From assembly GCF_024498175.1 (NCBI RefSeq), contig NZ_CP101823.1:2108001-2172000 (forward strand): 64,000 nucleotides of DNA, given 5' to 3'. The notes under the pieces are model-generated. The model did no database searches and was not told the origin of the DNA. It was given only the letters and a program-made list of their open reading frames with translations. Both the position numbers and the translations under genes were made by a program. Shown piece after piece: positions 54,432 through 62,988 of this stretch (positions within the stretch are counted from its first letter, which is position 1; every line of letters begins with the position of its first letter). This DNA is from Haloplanus salinarum. Its GTDB lineage: Archaea > Halobacteriota > Halobacteria > Halobacteriales > Haloferacaceae.

Positions 54432-54683
54432 TCAGAAGTACTCCACTAGAACGCGGATCTGCTCGTCGCTTAGCTCGGTCCGGTACAGGTCGAACAGCTG
54501 CTCCAGCCGTTCGCGGGAGAGGCTCCGGGTGTCGTTTTCGAGCATCGAGATGTGAGCCTGCATAATATCGTCGAGCTCCCGTTCAACGTTTCGCTGATCG
54601 AACCCGGCGGCGACCCGGAGGAGCCGCCAGGAGTCCGGAGAGATCTTCCCGATCTCGATCCCGTCTTCCCCGCCGGATTCCAT
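54432..54683 (-). CDS. small XRE-like helix-turn-helix protein
   Basis: The 83-residue protein from the ATG at 54683 reads MESGGEDGIEIGKIS, then a five-helix region (SWRLLRVAAGFDQRNVERELDDIMQAHISMLENDTRSLSRERLEQLFDLY) of Cro/C1 type. The start is favoured because TTTAATATT lies 22-29 bases upstream; an in-frame ATG at 54716 would add 11 residues and place the box within the gene. It precedes the SLC13 gene by 2 bases and likely regulates it. Confidence 0.7.
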   Translation of the reverse strand: MESGGEDGIEIGKISPDSWRLLRVAAGFDQRNVERELDDIMQAHISMLENDTRSLSRERLEQLFDLYRTELSDEQIRVLVEYF

Positions 54684-54781
54684 CTCTCGTCTATTACCAA
54701 TATTAAACACGTTCATATAACTGTCCGTTCCGGAGCTATCGGCCGCGTTGGGTTTTTGTCCATCCCCCGTGGCCGCTCCGT

Positions 54782-55243
54782 ATGGCGTTCCTCGTCTTCG
54801 GCATCTACTTGCTCCTGTGGGCCTTCGTCGCTGGATCGATCGTCGTGACCTTCACCGCTGCCCCGTCGGGCGGACTCGTCGATACGCTGTTCCGGGCCCC
54901 CGGTCAGTTCTACCTCGAGACCGTGCTGACGCTCCGGCAGTTCGCGCTCTTGACGACCCTCCCGGTGCGGTGGACCGACATCGGCTACGCGGCGCTGTCG
55001 ATGGTGCCGCTCGGGACCCACTTCTTCATCACTAGCGTCGGCATCGACGTGGCCGCCGAACAGTACTGGAAGGACTCCGACGTCGGCATCCACTTCCTGC
55101 TCGTCGGGGTCGTGATCGCCGTCCTCGTCATCTTCGGCGCCGTGCTGCTTGAACTGGGCGCGCAGCTGCTCGTCCTCTCGCTCCTCGCAATCGGTGTCGC
55201 GCTCCTGACGCTCGCGTTCGCAGCAGTCTTCATCGCGTCGTGA
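54782..55243 (+). CDS. predicted four-helix membrane protein
   Basis: The 153-residue protein has about four hydrophobic segments (residues 3-25, 48-60, 100-123 and 127-150) and a conserved-looking loop FRAPGQFYLETVLTLRQFALLTTL. No family recognised. A TTTTTG element lies 25-30 bases before the ATG. It is divergent from the small regulator and convergent with the S9 peptidase gene. Confidence 0.65.
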   Translation: MAFLVFGIYLLLWAFVAGSIVVTFTAAPSGGLVDTLFRAPGQFYLETVLTLRQFALLTTLPVRWTDIGYAALSMVPLGTHFFITSVGIDVAAEQYWKDSDVGIHFLLVGVVIAVLVIFGAVLLELGAQLLVLSLLAIGVALLTLAFAAVFIAS

Positions 55244-55249
55244 TCGGCC

Positions 55250-56626
55250 TCAGTTCAGCGAACTCGACCTGTCGGCGTCCTGGGGTGGCCGCGGACGGCT
55301 GGTCCGATCGTCCGGGTCGGTCCGCAGATACTTGGCGAACAGATCTGCAATCCGCGTGTACGCGTCGACGACGGTCTCGCGCTGCGTGAATCCGTGGCCC
55401 GCGTCGGCGTATCGCTGCAGTTCGTATCGCTTGCCGTGTGCGTCGAGTTCGGCAGCGAGCTGCTCGGACTGTGAGATCGGCACGCGCTCGTCTGCCTCGC
55501 CGTGCAGTAACAGCAGCGGTGCGTCGATATCCGGCACGTCTTCGATGGGGCTCGCGTGGGTGAACTCGGCGAGATCCGGCGCGGGGAGGCCGAGTTCACG
55601 CCTGACGACGCGCCAGCCGATCTCGTCTGTGTCGTCGACGAACGTCTCGTAGTCGTACACGCCTGCGAGTGCTGCGCCGGCCGCGAACCGGTCAGACGCG
55701 GCGAGTGCCTTCACCGTCAGCTGTCCGCCGGCACTGCCGCCGACGATGCCGGCCCGACCGCCGTCGATCGGTCCGTACTCGCCGTCGAGGTGTTCGACCG
55801 CGGTCACCACGTCTGCGACGTCGCCGCGGCCACGGCGGTGGTTGTCGCCGTCCCGAAAGGCACGGCCGAAGCCCTCTGACCCGCGGTAGTTCGGTTTGAC
55901 GACAGCGTAGCCGAGCGCGGAGAAATACTGCGCGCGGACGTCGAAGCCCGGTTCGTCGACGGCGGTCGGCCCCCCGTGTGGACTGACCACGAGCGGGATC
56001 GAATCGGGCGCTGCCGTCTCGATCCCCTCGGGAAGATAGAGGTGAGCCTGGATCTCGGTCTCGTCCACGGACTCGTACCGGACGCTCTCGGGGACCGTGA
56101 GTCGCTCCTCGAATCCCACCCCGTCCGTCCGGTGGATCGACTCTCCGGCCGTTACGTTCCGGACGTCCAGCGGTCGCGTCGGCGTGCTACGCGTGCCGAG
56201 GAGTTCGCCGTCCCACCACGCGGGCGGCTGTCGCGCCGCCGGGCCGCTCGACGCCTGGTCGGGTTCGCCCTCGACCGGGACGATGTACCACTGTGACGCT
56301 CCGTTCGCGGAGACGGCCGTTGCGACCCGGTCGCCTGTCGCGTCCCACGCCGGGACCCCGGCTTCGACCCCGTCTTCGACGAACAACGCCTCTCGGTCGC
56401 GTCCCGGGCCGTCGAGATACAGTCCTTTGCAACCGCTCGATTCGTGGACGAACGCGAACTCGTCCGTCCCGGGCCTGGGGCGTGGGCCGAACGCCAACAC
56501 CCCGGGTTCGGCGTACAGCACTTCGAGCGCTCCGCTCCGGGAGACACGGACGATCTCGGATTCGTTATCGAACGTATCCCAGTGCTCGGTTCGAACCGCG
56601 AGCATCGTCTCCGTATCCAGCCACAC
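55250..56626 (-). CDS. S9 prolyl-oligopeptidase-type hydrolase, 5'-truncated
   Basis: The 458-residue frame begins with GTG at 56626. Residues 1-180 are only the last blades of a beta-propeller; residues 185-440 form the alpha/beta hydrolase with GGSAGG (Ser298), HGEADERVP (Asp379) and DAGHGF (His411). Full S9 enzymes are usually 600 residues or more. An in-frame TGA lies 8 codons upstream, next to the end of the phosphatase gene. The 5' part has therefore been lost at this junction; the catalytic domain is complete but gating is not. Confidence 0.85.
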   Translation of the reverse strand: MWLDTETMLAVRTEHWDTFDNESEIVRVSRSGALEVLYAEPGVLAFGPRPRPGTDEFAFVHESSGCKGLYLDGPGRDREALFVEDGVEAGVPAWDATGDRVATAVSANGASQWYIVPVEGEPDQASSGPAARQPPAWWDGELLGTRSTPTRPLDVRNVTAGESIHRTDGVGFEERLTVPESVRYESVDETEIQAHLYLPEGIETAAPDSIPLVVSPHGGPTAVDEPGFDVRAQYFSALGYAVVKPNYRGSEGFGRAFRDGDNHRRGRGDVADVVTAVEHLDGEYGPIDGGRAGIVGGSAGGQLTVKALAASDRFAAGAALAGVYDYETFVDDTDEIGWRVVRRELGLPAPDLAEFTHASPIEDVPDIDAPLLLLHGEADERVPISQSEQLAAELDAHGKRYELQRYADAGHGFTQRETVVDAYTRIADLFAKYLRTDPDDRTSRPRPPQDADRSSSLN

Positions 56627-56650
56627 CCGGTAGAAGGGAGATTTCTTGAT

Positions 56651-57067
56651 TCAACTACTTCCCTCACGAGTGATCTTGACGGCCTGGCGAACCAGTGCGT
56701 CGTGTGGATCGGTTTCCGGCCTTTGCTCGATTATCTGGTTGAATGCTTCGTTGAGGTTGTTTTCTGTAAGGTGTGTGATTGCGGCTGCGGCGACTGAAGG
56801 GCTGCGGGAGGATCCAGCCGAACAGTGAACCAGGACGCACCGACCGTTTTCACGTTGCTCAACAACTGTTTCTACGGCTTCGGCGAATGACTGGTAGCTG
56901 TTCTGAGGGCCGTCCACCATCGGGACATCTACTCGGGTGATGTCTCCTGTTTCCGGGTTGCTGTGTGTTAGAGAGATGACGGTGTCGACACCGTGTTTCT
57001 GTAGAAGCAACTCGTCGCCGGCGTTAGATTCTGTCCCTACGTAGATCCCGTTGAATACTTCGTTCAT
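56651..57067 (-). CDS. dual-specificity protein phosphatase
   Basis: The 138-residue protein has the DSP/PTP signature HCSAGSSRSP (Cys82, Arg88) and a probable general acid Asp52 in MVDGPQ. It would dephosphorylate Tyr, Ser or Thr in proteins. It lies on the accessory side of the junction with the truncated peptidase gene. A TTAACC element about 35 bases upstream on the minus strand is a likely promoter. Confidence 0.9.
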   Translation of the reverse strand: MNEVFNGIYVGTESNAGDELLLQKHGVDTVISLTHSNPETGDITRVDVPMVDGPQNSYQSFAEAVETVVEQRENGRCVLVHCSAGSSRSPSVAAAAITHLTENNLNEAFNQIIEQRPETDPHDALVRQAVKITREGSS

Positions 57068-57189
57068 CCAGATTCGACCTGTTGAGAGGTATCTACAGTC
57101 ACTGTTCGGTTAAGTTCTGCTCGTCAACGCCTCCGTGTTTCCGATGGCGATCAGGACAGATTATTTAAATATTTTAGACCAATTTTCGG

Positions 57190-57315
57190 ATGAAAACCCA
57201 AACGAAGGAAGGAGACGTGAAAAGCACGGTAGGAAACGCCAGAGAAACGTTAATTCTCCGCCCGGCTTTCCCATTCTATCAACGGTTTAATCGGCATCAT
57301 CTGAATCCGGGGTGA
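57190..57315 (+). CDS. possible 41-residue micro-ORF
   Basis: ATG starts MKTQTKEGDVKSTVGNARETL and stops with TGA at 57315. An AT-rich TATA-like stretch (ATTTAAATATTTTA, 57163-57176) is at about the right distance. No homology is recognised; otherwise the 57068-57380 spacer shows no gene. Confidence 0.25.
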   Translation: MKTQTKEGDVKSTVGNARETLILRPAFPFYQRFNRHHLNPG

Positions 57316-57380
57316 AGTGATTCAACAGAAGCCGTGTGTCACCGTTCTTCTTCCAAACTATGCAACGTGAATAGCACTAT

Positions 57381-57541
57381 ATGTCATCTCAAAAATACGT
57401 GGATGTAGAACGCGAACTTCAAAATCTGGAAAACGAGGTTTCTCAAAAAAATTACCGGGTGATCCGGGAGTTCATAGACCACGCTGCTGCTGAAGGTATC
57501 AGTGAGACACAGCAGACCAGGCAGATTCAGTCGTTGAAGTG
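57381..57541 (+). pseudogene. integrase (tyrosine recombinase) N-terminal stub
   Basis: The frame from ATG 57381 (YVDVERELQNLENEV, VIREFIDHAAAEGISETQQ, RQIQSLK) resembles the SAM-like N-terminal domain of haloarchaeal tyrosine recombinases. It is cut after Lys53 by the left end of the IS5-type element; the frame stops at 57554 inside the IS. The catalytic domain is not found on the other side, so a deletion also occurred. Confidence 0.65.
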
Positions 57542-58476
57542 TCTGCTCTGTTGAATAGATGCTGAGCCACGGTTACAGCGGCTCACACAGTGATTCTATG
57601 TTGATGATGGCGAACATCAGGACAATTTCACGAAACTGGCGATACCAGCCGAGCGCTCGCACGGCGTCGCCGAGCGAGCGCTTGGCTGTTGAGTACGACG
57701 TTTCGGCCATCCAGCGCTGAGAGTAGCCGTTTGCCCGGTTGAGCGCGTTGTTCAGGGCTGATTTCGGTGATGATCCACGATAGTGAACAAGATACTCAAG
57801 GTCATACGCGGCGATCTCGTACTCGGTGTGCCAGTCTTGGAAGCCGTTGTCGGCAGCGACGGACTGCAGGTCGTCCGCGTTTCGGCGGACGACCGGCGGT
57901 CCGGTCTTCGTATCGTGCTTCCACCGTGCTGTGATGTGAACGTCAAGAACCGCAAGCGATTCCACATCAGTTAATGTCGTCACTTTCAGCGTCTGTACGG
58001 TGCTTCCCGATCGCTGGCGGAAGTACGAGGAAGCACGACGACGGTCGAAGAACGTGCTGTCGAGAGCGGCGTGACCAGACTGCGGGTGCTGCTGCGCAGA
58101 AACGCGCAGCAGCGCCCGCCAGACCCACATTTTCAGCCGGTCAAAAGATTTGTAGATCGTGCTGTAATCCGGCAGGTCGTCCCGATCTAGGCCGAGGGCG
58201 TCACGAACCTCAGTCAAGTACTTCAACCGATTCGGCGTTTCACGGTAGCTGTGGCCTTCTTCGAGCCGAAAGCAGTGCAGAACAACGTGGACCCAGCGGG
58301 CGAACCCGCCGCTGGCGGGCTCGCCCGCGTGCTTCCCCAACGCTTGTTTAGCTAGGTCACGACACTGCTCAACGAAGTCGAGGAGGTCGACTTCCATAGG
58401 CAAGAATCGAATTCCTCGTCTTCATCCTTCTAAACCCGTGATATCGGCTGAATAGATCGCTCTTCAACAGAGCAGA
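57542..58476 (-). mobile_element. IS5-type insertion sequence, 935 bp
   Basis: Perfect 14-base terminal inverted repeats, TCTGCTCTGTTGAA at 57542-57555 and its reverse complement at 58463-58476, enclose one transposase gene. Flanking bases show no target duplication, consistent with a later adjacent deletion. Confidence 0.88.
57573..58397 (-). CDS. IS5-family transposase
   Basis: The 274-residue protein has DDE elements in ALDSTFFDR (Asp), VAADNGFQD (Asp) and AETSYSTAKRSLG (Glu), as in haloarchaeal ISH-type IS5 elements. The ATG at 58397 is chosen over a TTG 6 bases earlier. It appears intact. Confidence 0.88.
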   Translation of the reverse strand: MEVDLLDFVEQCRDLAKQALGKHAGEPASGGFARWVHVVLHCFRLEEGHSYRETPNRLKYLTEVRDALGLDRDDLPDYSTIYKSFDRLKMWVWRALLRVSAQQHPQSGHAALDSTFFDRRRASSYFRQRSGSTVQTLKVTTLTDVESLAVLDVHITARWKHDTKTGPPVVRRNADDLQSVAADNGFQDWHTEYEIAAYDLEYLVHYRGSSPKSALNNALNRANGYSQRWMAETSYSTAKRSLGDAVRALGWYRQFREIVLMFAIINIESLCEPL

Positions 58477-58584
58477 ATATTTGAACGCGTTACTGCTGCC
58501 CCTCACAACAGGAACGTCGGCACGACTGGCTGATCGCCTCCAAAGCGCCCGCTGCCTACTGCAATAACGCTCTAGGCCCCAAAC

Positions 58585-59119
58585 GAGGGTGTCATAGAAG
58601 GATTCACAAGATGTTGTTTCCACTCAAATCCCCTGTGAATTAGCCGATACGTGAGTATACGAACGTACCGTCCACCTACGAAGACTCGGGATTTTCCAAG
58701 TGATAGAGCAGTTCGTAGTCACCGACATTTTCTCCGCTTTCGAGCACATCAGACAGTACCTGCTTGTGTTCTTGATCGATGTCGTGCGATGAGTCCTCGA
58801 ACGATTCATACACCTGTTCGATGCTGTCCGCTTTCATATAGTAAATCAAAAAGTCGCTCTCCTCCGTATGTTCGATAAACGCAGTCTCCGAATGCATTCC
58901 CTCGCTCTTGAGTGTTTCAACCGCCTCTGCTTCTCTCTCGGTGATTTCCTCCATCCATTCCCTGAGCCGCTCCGTCTTCCCCTTCTCTATTTTTTGCTTC
59001 GCCAGCACTATTTCAGCCATATCTCGAAATGATATGTTGGAAGATTAGTTCTATCGTCTGTCTCTACCGATAGCTCGGACTCGAAACCGTCGGTGTGTGA
59101 ACTCTTCTATGACACCCTC
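58585..59119. mobile_element. 535-bp mobile unit with TIRs and target duplication, cargo gene inside
   Basis: 24-base inverted ends (GAGGGTGTCATAGAAG perfect, then 6 of 8 matching) at 58585-58608 and 59096-59119 are flanked by a perfect 7-base direct repeat CCCAAAC (58578-58584 and 59120-59126). No transposase is inside; the only gene is at 58676-59020. It was therefore moved by a transposase supplied in trans. Confidence 0.85.
58676..59020 (-). CDS. DUF6176-like small protein, cargo of the mobile unit
   Basis: The 114-residue protein (VLAKQKIEKGKTERLREWMEE, then AFIEHTEESDFLIYYMKADS) fits the dimeric ferredoxin-like DUF6176 pattern. Function unknown; homologs are common in haloarchaea. Its ATG at 59020 and stop lie wholly between the terminal repeats, so it travels with the element. 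Confidence 0.75.
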   Translation of the reverse strand: MAEIVLAKQKIEKGKTERLREWMEEITEREAEAVETLKSEGMHSETAFIEHTEESDFLIYYMKADSIEQVYESFEDSSHDIDQEHKQVLSDVLESGENVGDYELLYHLENPESS

Positions 59120-59353
59120 CCCAAACGCGTAAATTATCAACTGTAGTGTATTGTGTATGGGCTTAGTGAGGGGCAGTTCCTACTCTGCGAAGTAACTGAT
59201 AATCCGGGTCCCGGGTGTCTCCCCACGGGATTATAATCGACCACAATCACATCCTGTCCCTCTGAGGTGCTCGATCGGCTCTGCCCTTTTGAGTTCTTCC
59301 CCATCCGTTCTGTCGCTCTAATCGATTTTTTGACTCTCCCTACCGCGTCACGC

Positions 59354-60772
59354 CTACTCTTCGTCGCGGAACACATGATACCAGACTAAGATAATCGATC
59401 CCAGTCTTGATGCGATCGTGCCCAATTTTGACCAGGGAGTTAAATTGAACAGCCAGGTCAGCGGACCGGATCCAGTACCAGGGGTCGGGGTCGAGTTTTG
59501 GTTCTTTGGGAGGGACGGATCCGCAGTTCCCGGCTGCTCAGTCCCCCCAGATCCCGCCGACGAGTCGGACGATTCGTTCGATATCGAAGACTCGGCCTGT
59601 TGGGGGCCGAATGAAGCGATCCAATTGCCGTCATTTGAGCTCCCGCCCACAATGTAGTGGTCGCCAACCTGAATCGGCTTCGTGAAACTGTAGCCGCCGA
59701 CCCCGCCACTAAGCAGGTTCTCCGGCTCGCTGAGCGGGACCTCCCACTCGAAAGCTTGCGTTTCGATGTCTCTGGATCGAATGTACCCGTCGCCACTGTC
59801 ACGACCGATTACGACCAACTCCGTGCCAAACACGTCGAAGGAGAGCTTTGTCGCCTCAAAGTTCAGTTGCCACTCGATCTCACCAGTCGTCTCTCGCATC
59901 GCATTGATGCCCTCCGAATCACCGATGAAGAACAGCCCTGCTGCGGGACCACAGGAGCTGATACCGGAGCCAGTGTACTGGAGTTGTCGCGTGGTGCCAG
60001 CCTGCAAATCAAAAATATAGGCCGCATTAGAATTCCGCTCAACGACACAGGCAGTGCTATTATTACTAATCGTCCCGGTCCACTGTCCAAACGCCCCTTG
60101 GTAGACCGCAGTTTGGGTTATCTCTTCGAGGACGGTGCCGTCGGTCGGATCAACAAAAAGCAACCGGCCACCACTCTGTGTGATCACAAGTCCATTCTCG
60201 CCTGCGAGCGGCGTTTGTGGGTTCCGAGCCCGACCGTAGCCGAGATCCTCTTGCCAGAGTGGTTCCGGGCCGCTGGCATCGAATTTTTTCAGTGTCGCAT
60301 TCGTATCGACGACGTAGAGATACTGGCCAAAGCTGGTCATTCCAGCGGGCTGTGCGCCAATGGGAAATCGGCCGACTGGCTCCTGTGTTGCCAGATCGAA
60401 AAACCGGACACTCCCAGATTGTAGCGTGACAGCGAGGATCGAATCCGCCACAGTGAGCCCGTAGGCTGTAATACTCCCATCCACGCTCTGCTTGAATTGT
60501 GACTCGCCGGAGCTGGCGTCATAGCCGAAGATGTTCCCATCTGAGTCGGCGACGTACGCGACCCCATCATGCGCGACTGGCCATGTTGGTGAGCCATTCA
60601 ATGGCCGATACCACGCCGTTCCAATGTCGTTTGACGTGGTCGCGGATTGGGCGTTACCCCGCTGTGAGGTGGCCCCAGCCACTCCGGCCCCTGCGATCAT
60701 CGACAGTGCCGTACGACGGCTCACGGCGGGCACCCCCGGCGGACGGTTATCCGATGTGTGGTTTGGTACCAT
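59354..60772 (-). CDS. Tat-exported PQQ-like beta-propeller protein
   Basis: The 472-residue protein starts with a twin-arginine signal (SRRTALSMIAGAGVAGA, about 18-34). Residues 50-395 form a PQQ-like propeller with repeats such as VAYVADSDGNIFGYDASSGE and LLFVDPTDGTVLEE. A Ser/Gly/Pro-rich linker (about 395-435) leads to a final hydrophobic segment (LGTIASRLGSIILVWYHVF), probably a membrane anchor. It would face outward and bind proteins or polysaccharides; the ligand is unknown. ATG at 60772. Confidence 0.85.
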   Translation of the reverse strand: MVPNHTSDNRPPGVPAVSRRTALSMIAGAGVAGATSQRGNAQSATTSNDIGTAWYRPLNGSPTWPVAHDGVAYVADSDGNIFGYDASSGESQFKQSVDGSITAYGLTVADSILAVTLQSGSVRFFDLATQEPVGRFPIGAQPAGMTSFGQYLYVVDTNATLKKFDASGPEPLWQEDLGYGRARNPQTPLAGENGLVITQSGGRLLFVDPTDGTVLEEITQTAVYQGAFGQWTGTISNNSTACVVERNSNAAYIFDLQAGTTRQLQYTGSGISSCGPAAGLFFIGDSEGINAMRETTGEIEWQLNFEATKLSFDVFGTELVVIGRDSGDGYIRSRDIETQAFEWEVPLSEPENLLSGGVGGYSFTKPIQVGDHYIVGGSSNDGNWIASFGPQQAESSISNESSDSSAGSGGTEQPGTADPSLPKNQNSTPTPGTGSGPLTWLFNLTPWSKLGTIASRLGSIILVWYHVFRDEE

Positions 60773-60945
60773 ACAGACTACTTACAAATATGACAGTATT
60801 GGCTAATAATTTGCGTTGGTGACGACTCGTCGCGGTTGATCGGCTGCTGGCTCTGTGCGTGAGGCTAACGTATGGAAACCAGTCACCCCGCAATCGGCAT
60901 GAGGACGTGGCGTAGCCTCCCTCCGGCCGATAGCCGATAGCGGGG

Positions 60946-61929
60946 TCAGCCGCTGGTGTCGTTTACCACTGTCCTGTTCGACTCGTTGAGGTTGATGGTG
61001 ATGTTCTTCGTCTGGGCGGTCGTGTTGTCGGCCCCAGCTGAGCTGTCTTCGTCAACCATCTCAATATTCGAGTCATCGATCTGTAGTTCGACCCACGAGT
61101 GCACGACGGTCTCCGCGCTGAGATCGACGGTCAGCATAACTGTACTTCCGTTCCCGTCGGGGCGCTGGAGTTTGATGTCGACGTGGCCGTCAGTGGTTGC
61201 CTCCGTGACCGTTGCATCCAACTCCGTGGCGTCGAGGTGCGCCCGAACGTTATAGCTCGTCTGCTTGTCGGACACGACGAGACGCTCGATCAGCTCCCGG
61301 TCGGCCTGGTCCAGTACTCCCATATCGTCGGTGTAGTTCAGGCTTACCGCCTGGACATCCGGACGGACTGTCTGGACCGTCACCGACTCGTTAGTGTGGT
61401 TTACCGTCCCCCGAACTAATGGGAGGCAATCGTCAGCCGGTCGAACGCGAATCCCCGCGATATCCAGCGGTTTGTCGCGGGCTGTGGATTCGTAGTACTG
61501 ATTGATTTGTATCTCAAGCTGGCGGTACTCACTGAGGCCGGCACGAGTACCCACCTTTGTAACGACGAGTTCGGCAAGCCGCTGGCGTCCGATCTCCTCG
61601 ATCACCGCTCCATCATGATGGGTGACCAACGTGACAGTCACGTTTCCGACCCGATGGGTGGTGCTGTTGCGCGCCGAACTGTTGAGGCGGAGGGCACCAC
61701 TACAGGTGCGCTGGGCTTGCTGCAGGGTGTACTTGCCCTGGTCAGTCCGGGTCTGTGTCACGTTGAACTGCTGATCTGCCTCTAGTTGTGTCGTGTTGGT
61801 TCCGTCAGCGGGGCTGGCTATCGGATCGGAGGGTAGACTGGCACCTGCGATGACGACGACGCCACTGGCTACAAGCAGGACAGCCGAGATGCCGAGGGCG
61901 TACAGTGCGAGTCTGTAGTCACGTTGCAT
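60946..61929 (-). CDS. predicted extracellular membrane-anchored protein
   Basis: The 327-residue protein starts MQRDYRLALYALGISAVLLVASGVVVIAG, one helix, followed by an Asn/Thr-rich exported domain with many N-x-S/T sites (NTTQ, NSSARNSTT, NHTNES). A paired Cys (CSGA near 76, DDC near 167) may form a disulfide. No family recognised. The ATG at 61929 is preferred to one at 61947. It is divergent from the next gene across a shared regulatory region. Confidence 0.75.
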   Translation of the reverse strand: MQRDYRLALYALGISAVLLVASGVVVIAGASLPSDPIASPADGTNTTQLEADQQFNVTQTRTDQGKYTLQQAQRTCSGALRLNSSARNSTTHRVGNVTVTLVTHHDGAVIEEIGRQRLAELVVTKVGTRAGLSEYRQLEIQINQYYESTARDKPLDIAGIRVRPADDCLPLVRGTVNHTNESVTVQTVRPDVQAVSLNYTDDMGVLDQADRELIERLVVSDKQTSYNVRAHLDATELDATVTEATTDGHVDIKLQRPDGNGSTVMLTVDLSAETVVHSWVELQIDDSNIEMVDEDSSAGADNTTAQTKNITINLNESNRTVVNDTSG

Positions 61930-62102
61930 GGTTCTTGCTCCCATCATATCGAGTGTGTTGTCTCATCGGTTGCTCCAGCAACAGCCGGGCGGGGACCAAC
62001 GGGCGGCCACGAGCACCGTGGAGCCGGATCGCAGTCGATTGTGGGCAGCCGGCCGACTGCTGCACTCGTGGCTTGCAGGAAAGTCCTTGTAAATCACCGT
62101 TG

Positions 62103-62149
62103 GAAACGGCTATGAAACACGACTGAAACGCGCCTGAAACGCGTTTCAG
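62103..62149. promoter_or_regulatory. phased GAAAC repeats and palindrome, candidate operator
   Basis: GAAAC occurs at 62103, 62114, 62125 and 62136, exactly 11 bases apart. The last forms half of the perfect 16-base palindrome CTGAAACGCGTTTCAG (62134-62149). The downstream gene's TATA box is at 62175. This is the layout expected for a cooperatively bound regulator. Confidence 0.65.
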
Positions 62150-62174
62150 CCGCTGAAAATACTGAAAATCATCA

Positions 62175-62183
62175 GATACATAC
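62175..62183 (+). promoter_or_regulatory. TATA-like box of the 62207 gene
   Basis: GATACATAC lies 24-32 bases before the ATG at 62207, which favours that start over one at 62189. Confidence 0.55.
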
Positions 62184-62206
62184 TGTCGATGTGTCGAGAA
62201 CGAACT

Positions 62207-62848
62207 ATGCCCTTGGTCCCCCCATCCCGACTGGCACTGGTCCTCTCGCTGGTCGTCCTCGGCAGTAGTCTTGCGGTGTTTGGCAGCGCTGCCGATATCG
62301 TCACCAGCGACCCCCACGAATTCACAATCAAGGACGGTGCCCTCGTCGCTACGACCGATGGGAGCCAGCAACACGTACTGGTCGAAGACGTACGCACAGT
62401 CACTCGCATCGAGATCAGCCATCAAGACCGCTATTATGCGATCCAAACGGTCACCCGTGGGCCTCCACCAGTGGATACGCAGACACGCCTGCGTGCACAG
62501 CAGGCTGTCACGTCCGCACAGACCGTCGGCAGTGACATCCCAGCGCCAAGCAGTGCCGCGTATGCTGTCCGTCGGATCCCAGCCCGTCTCTCCAGCGACC
62601 GCGCAGCGGCCATCGGAGCCACACCGAACACGTCGCTGCAGACGGCGCTTACCGCCAACGCGTCCGCCTTCACTGTCCGACAGCACGACGATACGATCGT
62701 CTTTGCACGGCGTGAATCACGGTGGAGCGACGATCGCGTACTCGTCGTCGTGACACCACACGCGTCTGGTGTCCAGTACAGTGCCGTGGTCAATCTTCGT
62801 ACCGAGACCGTGGAATCGCTCGTTCGACTCGATAGGAGCGGCCGATGA
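62207..62848 (+). CDS. predicted secreted protein
   Basis: The 213-residue protein has an N-terminal hydrophobic segment (LALVLSLVVLGSSLAVFGSAAD) that is probably a signal peptide or anchor; the rest is exported and includes PHEFTIKDGALVATTDG and RIEISHQDRYYAIQTV. No family recognised. The stop overlaps a 47-codon micro-ORF (ATGA), and that in turn overlaps the wHTH gene. Confidence 0.7.
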   Translation: MPLVPPSRLALVLSLVVLGSSLAVFGSAADIVTSDPHEFTIKDGALVATTDGSQQHVLVEDVRTVTRIEISHQDRYYAIQTVTRGPPPVDTQTRLRAQQAVTSAQTVGSDIPAPSSAAYAVRRIPARLSSDRAAAIGATPNTSLQTALTANASAFTVRQHDDTIVFARRESRWSDDRVLVVVTPHASGVQYSAVVNLRTETVESLVRLDRSGR

Positions 62849-62988
62849 AAGGCGGCTGTTCGCTCCTCCATCGGACTCATATCCGTACTCGGACGTGGGT
62901 GCCATCCCTCCGCGCTGTCGCCCCGACTGACCTCCGAGGGCGTCTGAGACACTGGTTGTACGACATGCATCTCGGTGATAAGCCATGA
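62845..62988 (+). CDS. 47-residue basic micro-ORF coupled on both sides
   Basis: ATG at 62845 overlaps the previous stop and its TGA (62986-62988) overlaps the next ATG (62985), both as ATGA. The product is Arg-rich (MKGGCSLLHRTHIRTRTWV, then LRGRLRHWLYDMHLGDKP). The exact fit between two genes favours translation, but there is no homology I recognise. Confidence 0.5.
   Translation: MKGGCSLLHRTHIRTRTWVPSLRAVAPTDLRGRLRHWLYDMHLGDKP

Noticed and set aside
57068-57380. Further genes or an origin in the spacer before the integrase stub
   Set aside because: Apart from one weak 41-codon frame I see no conserved coding pattern, repeated iterons or ORB-like boxes.
59127-59353. A coding region between the mobile unit and the propeller gene
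   Set aside because: Available frames are short and compositionally unlike haloarchaeal proteins; nothing recognisable is present.
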